Below, in pieces: positions 1 to 10,121 of a DNA stretch of 64,000 nt. The notes beneath the pieces are model-generated. The model worked only from the letters and a program-made list of their open reading frames with translations. It did no database searches and was not told the origin of the DNA. Every line of letters starts with the position of its first letter. Position 1 is the stretch's first letter. Origin of the DNA: Galeopsis tetrahit (lineage: Eukaryota; Streptophyta; Magnoliopsida; Lamiales; Lamiaceae); contig OY776124.1 of the NCBI GenBank assembly GCA_963675135.1, positions 23,682,066 to 23,746,065 of the forward strand, given 5' to 3'. The position numbers were made by a program, and so were the translations under genes.

Positions 1-141
1 CTTTATTTTGCGGAAAATCACATTCGTTAGTGCTCAAAAACTCTATAGTTTTATCCCACTATAATGTGGACGTGCACTTTCTCCGATTCACTCATCCTCT
101 CTTTTTGAAAAGTTTCACTTATTGCAAAAGAGTTAACCATT

Positions 142-157
142 ACCAATTCACATTGGT
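142..157. repeat. CCAAT-type inverted repeat, one per monomer
   Basis: ACCAAT-TCAC-ATTGGT: 6-bp inverted arms around 4 bases, with a CCAAT pentamer on each strand. It recurs in nearly every monomer. Some reverse-arm units carry the variant centre ATCATA, which keeps 5-bp ACCAA/TTGGT arms. A few units break an arm, for example ATAGG at 5361, 7970 and 26739. Function unknown; it could be a protein site or chance. Confidence 0.7.
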
Positions 158-174
158 TCTAGGGTTGTTGTTTT

Positions 175-183
175 CTATAATAG
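175..183. repeat. Compact dyad of short monomers (CTATAATAG)
   Basis: Nine-base perfect dyad CTAT-A-ATAG at the site where long monomers carry 8 more bases. It is the short-class allele of the length dimorphism seen in both arms. Confidence 0.75.
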
Positions 184-227
184 TGCCATTTAACCTCTAA
201 AATACCAAAATGAAGTGTTTTGTAGGA

Positions 228-246
228 TTGCTTGGTGACCAAGCAA
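228..246. repeat. 19-bp dyad with 13-bp invariant core (forward example)
   Basis: TTGCTTGGT-G-ACCAAGCAA: two 9-bp inverted arms around a single base, once per monomer. The inner CTTGGTGACCAAG was the same in every monomer I read on both arms. The only changes I saw in the dyad are at one base pair of the flanks: the C of GCAA (to T in many forward long units, such as 2037 and 9076) or its partner G (to A at 4926 and 26304). The core contains GGTGACC, a BstEII recognition sequence, so one site per monomer is expected. A protein-binding site is an inference only. Confidence 0.8.
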
Positions 247-326
247 ACTTTATGTTTTCTCTATTTTGCGAAAAATCACATTCGTCAGTGCTCAAAAACT
301 CTATAGTTTAACCCACTATAATGTGG

Positions 327-336
327 AAGTGCACTT
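327..336. repeat. 10-bp palindrome of long monomers (AAGTGCACTT)
   Basis: Perfect 10-base palindrome in forward long monomers and in many reverse-arm units. In forward short monomers the outer bases differ (ACGTGCACTT), leaving only GTGCAC. It separates monomer classes in the forward arm. Confidence 0.7.
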
Positions 337-431
337 TAATCGATTCACTCATTCTCTGTTTTTGAAAAGTTTCACTAAGTTCAAAAGAGTTAACCATTAC
401 CAATTCACATTGGTTCTAGGGTTGTTGTTTT

Positions 432-448
432 CTATAACTCGTTTATAG
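432..448. repeat. Hairpin-like element holding the 8-bp length dimorphism
   Basis: CTATA-ACTCGTT-TATAG in long monomers: 5-bp inverted arms around 7 bases, also bounded by ATA direct repeats. Short monomers have CTATAATAG at this place. A deletion between the ATA repeats would convert the long form to the short form exactly. The direction of change is not known. Confidence 0.75.
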
Positions 449-474
449 TGCCATTTAACCTCTAATATACCAAA

Positions 475-732
475 ATGAAGTGTTTTGTAGGATTGCTTGG
501 TGACCAAGCAAACTTTATGTTTTCTTTATTTTGCGGAAAATCACATTCGTTAGTGCTCAAAAACTCTATAGTTTTATCCCACTATAATGTGGACGTGCAC
601 TTTCTCCGATTCACTCATCCTCTCTTTTTGAAAAGTTTCACTTATTGCAAAAGAGTTAACCATTACCAATTCACATTGGTTCTAGGGTTGTTGTTTTCTA
701 TAATAGTGTCATTTAACCTCTAAAATACCAAA
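475..732 (+). repeat. Reference short monomer, dimer type (258 bp)
   Basis: Typical first monomer of a 523-bp dimer. Markers are CACATTCGTTAG, GGACGTGCAC, CTCATCCTC and ACTTATTGC. It ends in the compact CTATAATAG form that lacks the 8-bp segment of long monomers. Close copies start at 3602, 5429, 5952, 8037, 11684, 12207, 14292, 14812, 16897, 17420, 19505, 20025, 21329, 23414, 23934 and 24457. This copy has one distinguishing substitution near its end (GTGTCATT instead of GTGCCATT). About 34% G+C by count. Confidence 0.93.
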
Positions 733-997
733 ATGAAGTGTTTTGTAGGATTGCTTGGTGACCAAGCAAACTTTATGTTTTCTCTATTTTGCGAAAAATC
801 ACATTCGTCAGTGCTCAAAAACTCTATAGTTTAACCCATTATAATGTGGAAGTGCACTTTAATCGATTCACTCATTCTCTGTTTTTGAAAAGTTTCACTA
901 AGTTCAAAAGAGTTAACCATTACCAATTCACATTGGTTCTAGGGTTGTTGTTTTCTATAACTCGTTTATAGTGCCATTTAACCTCTAATATACCAAA
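733..997 (+). repeat. Reference long monomer, main type (265 bp)
   Basis: Second monomer of a dimer. It differs from the short class by 8 extra bases near the 3' end (CTATAACTCGTTTATAG in place of CTATAATAG) and by one base fewer before the ACCCAC segment, a net +7. Other markers are GGAAGTGCAC, ATCGATTCACTC and CTAAGTTC. This version has CGTCAG and CTCTATTTTGCG. Other long units have CGTTAG and the ACCAAGTAAAC variant (for example 2037, 6991, 9076 and 10638). Confidence 0.93.
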
Positions 998-1255
998 ATG
1001 AAGTGTTTTGTAGGATTGCTTGGTGACCAAGCAAACTTTATGTTTTCTTTATTTTGCGGAAAATCACATTCGTTAGTGCTCAAAAACTCTATAGTTTTAT
1101 CCCACTATAATGTGGACGTGCACTTTCTCCGATTCACTCTTCCTCTCTTTTTGAAAAGTTTCACTAATTGCAAAAGAGTTAACCATTACCAATTCACATT
1201 GGTTCTAGGGTTGTTGTTTTCTATAATAGTGCTATTTAACCTCTAATATACCAAA
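998..1255 (+). repeat. Reference short monomer A1, trimer first position
   Basis: First monomer of the 781-bp trimer, marked by CTCTTCCTC where other short monomers have CTCATCCTC, and by GTGCTATTT near the 3' end. In this arm it is almost always followed by the A2 type. The exceptions are the A1-derived hybrid at 20548 and the unit at 21071, which is followed directly by a dimer-type short monomer. Other copies start at 2301, 4125, 6475, 7256, 8560, 9341, 10122, 10903, 12730, 13511, 15335, 16116, 17943, 18724, 21852, 22633 and 24980. Confidence 0.9.
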
Positions 1256-1513
1256 AAGAAGTGTTTTGTAGGATTGCTTGGTGACCAAGCAAACTTTATG
1301 TTTTCTTTATTTTGCGGAAAATCGCATTCGTTGGTGCTCAAAAATTCTATAGTTTTATCCCACTATAATGTGGACGTGCACTTTCTCCGATTCACTCATC
1401 CTCTCTTTTTGAAAAGTTTCACTAATTGCAAAATAGTTAACCATTACCAATTCACATTGGTTCTAGGGTTGTTGTTTTCTATAATAGTGCCATTTAACCT
1501 CTAAAATACCAAA
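1256..1513 (+). repeat. Reference short monomer A2, trimer middle position
   Basis: Second monomer of the 781-bp trimer. Its start motif reads AAGAAGTG rather than ATGAAGTG, and it has CGCATTCG in place of CACATTCG. Two alternating subtypes exist: one with GCAAAATAGTT (here; also 4383, 6733, 8818, 10380, 12988, 15593, 18201, 22110, 25238) and one with GCAAAAGAGTT (2559, 7514, 9599, 11161, 13769, 16374, 18982, 22891). Their alternation defines the 1,562-bp hexamer. Confidence 0.9.
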
Positions 1514-1778
1514 ATGAAGTGTTTTGTAGGATTGCTTGGTGACCAAGCAAACTTTATGTTTTCTTTATTTTGCGGAAAATCACATTCGTTAGTGCTAAAA
1601 AACTATATAGTTTATCCCACTATAATGTGGAAGTGCACTTTCTCCGATTCATACATTCTCTCTTTTTGAAAAGTTTCACTAACTACAAAAGAGTTAACCA
1701 TTACCAATTCACATTGGTTCTAGGGTTGTTGTTTTCTATAATTCGTTTATAGTGCCATTTAACCTCTAATATACCAAA
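1514..1778 (+). repeat. Variant long monomer B-prime (265 bp)
   Basis: A minor long type with GTGCTAAAAAACTATATAG, TTCATACATTC, CTAACTACAAAAG and ATAATTCGTTTATAG. Found in the forward arm only at 1514, 4641, 25496 and 26019. Its closest relatives are long monomers of the reverse arm with the same ATACATTC segment (for example those ending at 31972, 32237, 41639 and 58578). It is therefore the clearest subtype shared by both arms. The copy at 25496 has a private TTATTGCT. Confidence 0.88.
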
Positions 1779-3601
1779 ATGAAGTGTTTTGTAGGATTGC
1801 TTGGTGACCAAGCAAACTTTATGTTTTCTTTATTTTGCGGAAAATCGCATTCGTTAGTGCTCAAAAATTCTATAGTTTTATCCCACTATAATGTGGACGT
1901 GCACTTTCTCCGATTCACTCATCCTCTCTTTTTGAAAAGTTTCACTAATTGCAAAATAGTTAACCATTACCAATTCACATTGGTTCTAGGGTTGTTGTTT
2001 TCTATAATAGTGCCATTTAACCTCTAAAATACCAAAATGAAGTGTTTTGTAGGATTGCTTGGTGACCAAGTAAACTTTATGTTTTCTTTATTTTGCGAAA
2101 ATCGCATTCGTTAGTGCTCAAAAACTCTATAGTTTAACCCACTATAATGTGGAAGTGCACTTTAATCGATTCACTCATTCTCTGTTTTTGAAAAGTTTCA
2201 CTAAGTTCAAAAGAGTTAACCATTACCAATTCACATTGGTTCTAGGGTTGTTGTTTTCTATAACTCGTTTATAGTGCCATTTAACCTCTAATATACCAAA
2301 ATGAAGTGTTTTGTAGGATTGCTTGGTGACCAAGCAAACTTTATGTTTTCTTTATTTTGCGGAAAATCACATTCGTTAGTGCTCAAAAACTCTATAGTTT
2401 TATCCCACTATAATGTGGACGTGCACTTTCTCCGATTCACTCTTCCTCTCTTTTTGAAAAGTTTCACTAATTGCAAAAGAGTTAACCATTACCAATTCAC
2501 ATTGGTTCTAGGGTTGTTGTTTTCTATAATAGTGCTATTTAACCTCTAATATACCAAAAAGAAGTGTTTTGTAGGATTGCTTGGTGACCAAGCAAACTTT
2601 ATGTTTTCTTTATTTTGCGGAAAATCGCATTCGTTAGTGCTCAAAAACTCTATAGTTTTATCCCACTATAATGTGGACGTGCACTTTCTCCGATTCACTC
2701 ATCCTCTCTTTTTGAAAAGTTTCACTAATTGCAAAAGAGTTAACCATTACCAATTCACATTGGTTCTAGGGTTGTTGTTTTCTATAATAGTGCCATTTAA
2801 CCTCTAAAATACCAAAATGAAGTGTTTTGTAGGATTGCTTGGTGACCAAGTAAACTTTATGTTTTCTTTATTTTGCGAAAAATTGCATTCGTTAGTGCTC
2901 AAAAACTCTATAGTTTAACCCACTATAATGTGGAAGTGCACTTTCATCGATTCACTCATTCTCTGTTTTTGAAAAGTTTCACTAAGTTCAAAAGAGTTAA
3001 CCATTACCAATTCACATTGGTTCTAGGGTTGTTGTTTTCTATAACTCGTTTATAGTGCCATTTAACCTCTAATATACTAAAATGAAGTGTTTTGTAGGAT
3101 TGCTTGGTGACCAAGCAAACTTTATGTTTTCTTTATTTTGCGGAAAATCACATTCGTTAGTGCTCAAAAATTCTATAGTTTTATCCCACTATAATGTGGA
3201 CGTGCACTTTCTCCGATTCACTCATCCTCTCTTTTTGAAAAGTTTCACTAATTGCAAAAGAGTTAACCATTACCAATTCACATTGGTTCTAGGGTTGTTG
3301 TTTTCTATAATAGTGCCATTTAACCTCTAAAATACCAAAATGAAGTGTTTTGTAGGATTGCTTGGTGACCAAGCAAACTTTATGTTTTCTCTATTTTGCG
3401 AAAAATCACATTCGTCAGTGCTCAAAAACTCTATTTAACCCACTATAATGTGGAAGTGCACTTTCATCGATTCACTCATTCTATGTTTTTGAAAAGTTTC
3501 ACTAAGTTCAAAAGAGTTAACCATTACCAATTCACATTGGTTCTAGGGTTGTTGTTTTCTATAACTCGTTTATAGTGCCATTTAACCTCTAATATACCAA
3601 A
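1779..3601 (+). repeat. Mixed dimers and trimer between the five-monomer blocks
   Basis: Units start at 1779, 2037, 2301, 2559, 2817, 3082 and 3340. The unit at 1779 has an A2-like body (CGCATTCG, GCAAAATAG) but the ATG-type start, so it looks recombinant. The unit at 2037 is 264 bp because of a one-base loss in GCGAAAATCGC. The unit at 2817 has TTGCATTC where others have CGCATTC or CACATTC. The unit at 3340 is 262 bp because three bases are missing in CTCTATTTAACCC. Confidence 0.85.
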
Positions 3602-4905
3602 ATGAAGTGTTTTGTAGGATTGCTTGGTGACCAAGCAAACTTTATGTTTTCTTTATTTTGCGGAAAATCACATTCGTTAGTGCTCAAAAACTCTATAGTT
3701 TTATCCCACTATAATGTGGACGTGCACTTTCTCCGATTCACTCATCCTCTCTTTTTGAAAAGTTTCACTTATTGCAAAAGAGTTAACCATTACCAATTCA
3801 CATTGGTTCTAGGGTTGTTGTTTTCTATAATAGTGCCATTTAACCTCTAAAATACCAAAATGAAGTGTTTTGTAGGATTGCTTGGTGACCAAGCAAACTT
3901 TATGTTTTCTCTATTTTGCGAAAAATCACATTCGTCAGTGCTCAAAAACTCTATAGTTTAACCCACTATAATGTGGAAGTGCACTTTAATCGATTCACTC
4001 ATTCTCTGTTTTTGAAAAGTTTCACTAAGTTCAAAAGAGTTAACCATTACCAATTCACATTGGTTCTAGGGTTGTTGTTTTCTATAACTCGTTTATAGTG
4101 CCATTTAACCTCTAATATACCAAAATGAAGTGTTTTGTAGGATTGCTTGGTGACCAAGCAAACTTTATGTTTTCTTTATTTTGCGGAAAATCACATTCGT
4201 TAGTGCTCAAAAACTCTATAGTTTTATCCCACTATAATGTGGACGTGCACTTTCTCCGATTCACTCTTCCTCTCTTTTTGAAAAGTTTCACTAATTGCAA
4301 AAGAGTTAACCATTACCAATTCACATTGGTTCTAGGGTTGTTGTTTTCTATAATAGTGCTATTTAACCTCTAATATACCAAAAAGAAGTGTTTTGTAGGA
4401 TTGCTTGGTGACCAAGCAAACTTTATGTTTTCTTTATTTTGCGGAAAATCGCATTCGTTAGTGCTAAAAAATTCTATAGTTTTATCCCACTATAATGTGG
4501 ACGTGCACTTTCTCCGATTCACTCATCCTCTCTTTTTGAAAAGTTTCACTAATTGCAAAATAGTTAACCATTACCAATTCACATTGGTTCTAGGGTTGTT
4601 GTTTTCTATAATAGTGCCATTTAACCTCTAAAATACCAAAATGAAGTGTTTTGTAGGATTGCTTGGTGACCAAGCAAACTTTATGTTTTCTTTATTTTGC
4701 GGAAAATCACATTCGTTAGTGCTAAAAAACTATATAGTTTATCCCACTATAATGTGGAAGTGCACTTTCTCCGATTCATACATTCTCTCTTTTTGAAAAG
4801 TTTCACTAACTACAAAAGAGTTAACCATTACCAATTCACATTGGTTCTAGGGTTGTTGTTTTCTATAATTCGTTTATAGTGCCATTTAACCTCTAATATA
4901 CCAAA
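3602..4905 (+). repeat. Five-monomer block, copy 2 of the 3,127-bp spaced pair
   Basis: Dimer (3602), A1 (4125), A2 (4383) and B-prime (4641), matching 475-1778 unit for unit. The next unit differs after each block (A2-like at 1779, a GCAAAAGAG short unit at 4906), so the homology is interrupted there. Confidence 0.85.
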
Positions 4906-6474
4906 ATGAAGTGTTTTGTAGGATTACTTGGTGACCAAGCAAACTTTATGTTTTCTGTATTTTGCGGAAAATCACATTCGTTAGTGCTCAAAAACTCTAT
5001 AGTTTTATCCCACTATAATGTGGACGTGCACTTTCTCCGATTCACTCATCCTCTCTTTTTGAAAAGTTTCACTAATTGCAAAAGAGTTAACCATTACCAA
5101 TTCACATTGGTTCTAGGGTTGTTGTTTTCTATAATAGTGCCATTTAACCTCTAAAATACCAAAATGAAGTGTTTTGTAGGATTGCTTGGTGACCAAGCAA
5201 ACTTTATGTTTTCTTTATTTTGCGAAAAATCGCATTCGTTAGTGCTCAAAAACTCTATAGTTTAACCCACTATAATGTGGAAGTGCACTTTCATCGATTC
5301 ACTCATTCTCTGTTTTTGAAAAGTTTCACTAAGTTCAAAAGATTTAACCATTACCAATTCACATAGGTTCTAGGGTTGTTGTTTTCTATAACTCGTTTAT
5401 AGTGCCATTTAACCTCTAATATACCAAAATGAAGTGTTTTGTAGGATTGCTTGGTGACCAAGCAAACTTTATGTTTTCTTTATTTTGCGGAAAATCACAT
5501 TCGTTAGTGCTCAAAAACTCTATAGTTTTATCCCACTATAATGTGGACGTGCACTTTCTCCGATTCACTCATCCTCTCTTTTTGAAAAGTTTCACTTATT
5601 GCAAAAGAGTTAACCATTACCAATTCACATTGGTTCTAGGGTTGTTGTTTTCTATAATAGTGCCATTTAACCTCTAAAATACCAAAATGAAGTGTTTTGT
5701 AGGATTGCTTGGTGACCAAGCAAACTTTATGTTTTCTCTATTTTGCGAAAAATCACATTCGTCAGTGCTCAAAAACTCTATAGTTTAACCCACTATAATG
5801 TGGAAGTGCACTTTAATCGATTCACTCATTCTCTGTTTTTGAAAAGTTTCACTAAGTTCAAAAGAGTTAACCATTACCAATTCACATTGGTTCTAGGGTT
5901 GTTGTTTTCTATAACTCGTTTATAGTGCCATTTAACCTCTAATATACCAAAATGAAGTGTTTTGTAGGATTGCTTGGTGACCAAGCAAACTTTATGTTTT
6001 CTTTATTTTGCGGAAAATCACATTCGTTAGTGCTCAAAAACTCTATAGTTTTATCCCACTATAATGTGGACGTGCACTTTCTCCGATTCACTCATCCTCT
6101 CTTTTTGAAAAGTTTCACTTATTGCAAAAGAGTTAACCATTACCAATTCACATTGGTTCTAGGGTTGTTGTTTTCTATAATAGTGCCATTTAACCTCTAA
6201 AATACCAAAATGAAGTGTTTTGTAGGATTGCTTGGTGACCAAGCAAACTTTATGTTTTCTCTATTTTGCGAAAAATCACATTCGTCAGTGCTCAAAAACT
6301 CTATAGTTTAACCCACTATAATGTGGAAGTGCACTTTAATCGATTCACTCATTCTCTGTTTTTGAAAAGTTTCACTAAGTTCAAAAGAGTTAACCATTAC
6401 CAATTCACATTGGTTCTAGGGTTGTTGTTTTCTATAACTCGTTTATAGTGCCATTTAACCTCTAATATACCAAA
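4906..6474 (+). repeat. Three consecutive 523-bp dimers
   Basis: Dimers start at 4906, 5429 and 5952. The first has two rare markers: GGATTACTTGG, which changes one arm of the 19-bp dyad, and ACATAGGTTC near 5361, which breaks the CCAAT-type repeat. Both recur 21,378 bp downstream (26299 and 26739). The other two dimers are the reference type. Confidence 0.88.
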
Positions 6475-8559
6475 ATGAAGTGTTTTGTAGGATTGCTTGG
6501 TGACCAAGCAAACTTTATGTTTTCTTTATTTTGCGGAAAATCACATTCGTTAGTGCTCAAAAACTCTATAGTTTTATCCCACTATAATGTGGACGTGCAC
6601 TTTCTCCGATTCACTCTTCCTCTCTTTTTGAAAAGTTTCACTAATTGCAAAAGAGTTAACCATTACCAATTCACATTGGTTCTAGGGTTGTTGTTTTCTA
6701 TAATAGTGCTATTTAACCTCTAATATACCAAAAAGAAGTGTTTTGTAGGATTGCTTGGTGACCAAGCAAACTTTATGTTTTCTTTATTTTGCGGAAAATC
6801 GCATTCGTTAGTGCTCAAAAATTCTATAGTTTTATCCCACTATAATGTGGACGTGCACTTTCTCCGATTCACTCATCCTCTCTTTTTGAAAAGTTTCACT
6901 AATTGCAAAATAGTTAACCATTACCAATTCACATTGGTTCTAGGGTTGTTGTTTTCTATAATAGTGTCATTTAACCTCTAAAATACCAAAATGAAGTGTT
7001 TTGTAGGATTGCTTGGTGACCAAGTAAACTTTATGTTTTCTTTATTTTGCGAAAAATCGCATTCGTTAGTGCTCAAAAACTCTATAGTTTAACCCACTAT
7101 AATGTGGAAGTGCACTTTAATCGATTCCCTCATTCTCTGTTTTTGAAAAGTTTCACTAAGTTCAAAAGAGTTAACCATTACCAATTCACATTGGTTCTAG
7201 GGTTGTTGTTTTCTATAACTCGTTTATAGTGCCATTTAACCTCTAATATACCAAAATGAAGTGTTTTGTAGGATTGCTTGGTGACCAAGCAAACTTTATG
7301 TTTTCTTTATTTTGCGGAAAATCACATTCGTTAGTGCTCAAAAACTCTATAGTTTTATCCCACTATAATGTGGACGTGCACTTTCTCCGATTCACTCTTC
7401 CTCTCTTTTTGAAAAGTTTCACTAATTGCAAAAGAGTTAACCATTACCAATTCACATTGGTTCTAGGGTTGTTGTTTTCTATAATAGTGCTATTTAACCT
7501 CTAATATACCAAAAAGAAGTGTTTTGTAGGATTGCTTGGTGACCAAGCAAACTTTATGTTTTCTTTATTTTGCGGAAAATCGCATTCGTTAGTGCTCAAA
7601 AACTCTATAGTTTTATCCCACTATAATGTGGACGTGCACTTTCTCCGATTCACTCATCCTCTCTTTTTGAAAAGTTTCACTAATTGCAAAAGAGTTAACC
7701 ATTACCAATTCACATTGGTTCTAGGGTTGTTGTTTTCTATAATAGTGCCATTTAACCTCTAAAATACCAAAATGAAGTGTTTTGTAGGATTGCTTGGTGA
7801 CCAAGTAAACTTTATGTTTTCTTTATTTTGCGAAAAATCGCATTCGTTAGTGCTCAAAAACTCTATAGTTTAACCCACTATAATGTGGAAGTGCACTTTC
7901 ATCGATTCACTCATTCTCTGTTTTTGAAAAGTTTCACTAAGTTCAAAAGAGTTAACCATTACCAATTCACATAGGTTCTAGGGTTGTTGTTTTCTATAAC
8001 TCGTTTATAGTGCCATTTAACCTCTAATATACCAAAATGAAGTGTTTTGTAGGATTGCTTGGTGACCAAGCAAACTTTATGTTTTCTTTATTTTGCGGAA
8101 AATCACATTCGTTAGTGCTCAAAAACTCTATAGTTTTATCCCACTATAATGTGGACGTGCACTTTCTCCGATTCACTCATCCTCTCTTTTTGAAAAGTTT
8201 CACTTATTGCAAAAGAGTTAACCATTACCAATTCACATTGGTTCTAGGGTTGTTGTTTTCTATAATAGTGCCATTTAACCTCTAAAATACCAAAATGAAG
8301 TGTTTTGTAGGATTGCTTGGTGACCAAGCAAACTTTATGTTTTCTCTATTTTGCGAAAAATCACATTCGTCAGTGCTCAAAAACTCTATAGTTTAACCCA
8401 CTATAATGTGGAAGTGCACTTTAATCGATTCACTCATTCTCTGTTTTTGAAAAGTTTCACTAAGTTCAAAAGAGTTAACCATTACCAATTCACATTGGTT
8501 CTAGGGTTGTTGTTTTCTATAACTCGTTTATAGTGCCATTTAACCTCTAATATACCAAA
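6475..8559 (+). repeat. 1,562-bp hexamer followed by one dimer
   Basis: Two trimers (6475 with the AATAG-type A2, 7256 with the AAGAG-type A2) followed by a dimer at 8037. The long unit at 6991 has a private TTCCCTC substitution. The long unit at 7772 has the ACATAGG variant also seen at 5361. Confidence 0.87.
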
Positions 8560-10121
8560 ATGAAGTGTTTTGTAGGATTGCTTGGTGACCAAGCAAACTT
8601 TATGTTTTCTTTATTTTGCGGAAAATCACATTCGTTAGTGCTCAAAAACTCTATAGTTTTATCCCACTATAATGTGGACGTGCACTTTCTCCGATTCACT
8701 CTTCCTCTCTTTTTGAAAAGTTTCACTAATTGCAAAAGAGTTAACCATTACCAATTCACATTGGTTCTAGGGTTGTTGTTTTCTATAATAGTGCTATTTA
8801 ACCTCTAATATACCAAAAAGAAGTGTTTTGTAGGATTGCTTGGTGACCAAGCAAACTTTATGTTTTCTTTATTTTGCGGAAAATCGCATTCGTTAGTGCT
8901 CAAAAATTCTATAGTTTTATCCCACTATAATGTGGACGTGCACTTTCTCCGATTCACTCATCCTCTCTTTTTGAAAAGTTTCACTAATTGCAAAATAGTT
9001 AACCATTACCAATTCACATTGGTTCTAAGGTTGTTGTTTTCTATAATAGTGCCATTTAACCTCTAAAATACCAAAATGAAGTGTTTTGTAGGATTGCTTG
9101 GTGACCAAGTAAACTTTATGTTTTCTTTATTTTGCGAAAAATCGCATTCGTTAGTGCTCAAAAACTCTATAGTTTAACCCACTATAATGTGGAAGTGCAC
9201 TTTAATCGATTCACTCATTCTCTGTTTTTGAAAAGTTTCACTAAGTTCAAAAGAGTTAACCATTACCAATTCACATTGGTTCTAGGGTTGTTGTTTTCTA
9301 TAACTCGTTTATAGTGCCATTTAACCTCTAATATACCAAAATGAAGTGTTTTGTAGGATTGCTTGGTGACCAAGCAAACTTTATGTTTTCTTTATTTTGC
9401 GGAAAATCACATTCGTTAGTGCTCAAAAACTCTATAGTTTTATCCCACTATAATGTGGACGTGCACTTTCTCCGATTCACTCTTCCTCTCTTTTTGAAAA
9501 GTTTCACTAATTGCAAAAGAGTTAACCATTACCAATTCACATTGGTTCTAGGGTTGTTGTTTTCTATAATAGTGCTATTTAACCTCTAATATACCAAAAA
9601 GAAGTGTTTTGTAGGATTGCTTGGTGACCAAGCAAACTTTATGTTTTCTTTATTTTGCGGAAAATCGCATTCGTTAGTGCTCAAAAACTCTATAGTTTTA
9701 TCCCACTATAATGTGGACGTGCACTTTCTCCGATTCACTCATCCTCTCTTTTTGAAAAGTTTCACTAATTGCAAAAGAGTTAACCATTACCAATTCACAT
9801 TGGTTCTAGGGTTGTTGTTTTCTATAATAGTGCCATTTAACCTCTAAAATACCAAAATGAAGTGTTTTGTAGGATTGCTTGGTGACCAAGTAAACTTTAT
9901 GTTTTCTTTATTTTGCGAAAAATCGCATTCGTTAGTGCTCAAAAACTCTATAGTTTAACCCACTATAATGGGGAAGTGCACTTTCATCGATTCACTCATT
10001 CTCTGTTTTTGAAAAGTTTCACTAAGTTCAAAAGAGTTAACCATTACCAATTCACATTGGTTCTAGGGTTGTTGTTTTCTATAACTCGTTTATAGTGCCA
10101 TTTAACCTCTAATATACCAAA
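8560..10121 (+). repeat. 1,562-bp hexamer, directly duplicated copy
   Basis: Trimers at 8560 (AATAG-type A2) and 9341 (AAGAG-type A2; its long unit at 9857 has ATGGGGAAG instead of ATGTGGAAG). The next 1,562 bp repeat this order exactly, including the ATGGGG marker. A private TTCTAAGG lies near 9025. Confidence 0.9.

Larger units (their letters stand above)
1..209 (+). repeat. Partial short monomer at window start
   Basis: The 3' part of a 258-bp class monomer, starting at the TTTATTTTGCGG segment. It carries the ACTTATTGC variant that marks the first monomer of most 523-bp dimers in this arm. The array clearly continues to the left of the window. Confidence 0.9.
475..1778 (+). repeat. Five-monomer block, copy 1 of a 3,127-bp spaced pair
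   Basis: Order is dimer (475), then A1 (998), A2 (1256) and B-prime (1514). The same five units in the same order start at 3602, an offset of 3,127 bp. Few substitutions separate them, for example GTGTCATT near 706 and TTGGTGCTC near 1331 in this copy. Confidence 0.85.

Noticed and set aside
317..322. TATAAT as a bacterial -10 promoter box
   Set aside because: It lies in every monomer in an apparently eukaryotic satellite with no gene downstream. It is part of CCACTATAATGTGG and has no promoter partner.
412..424. TAGGGTT inside each monomer as telomere repeat
   Set aside because: It resembles part of the plant TTTAGGG telomere unit but occurs once per monomer and is never in tandem.
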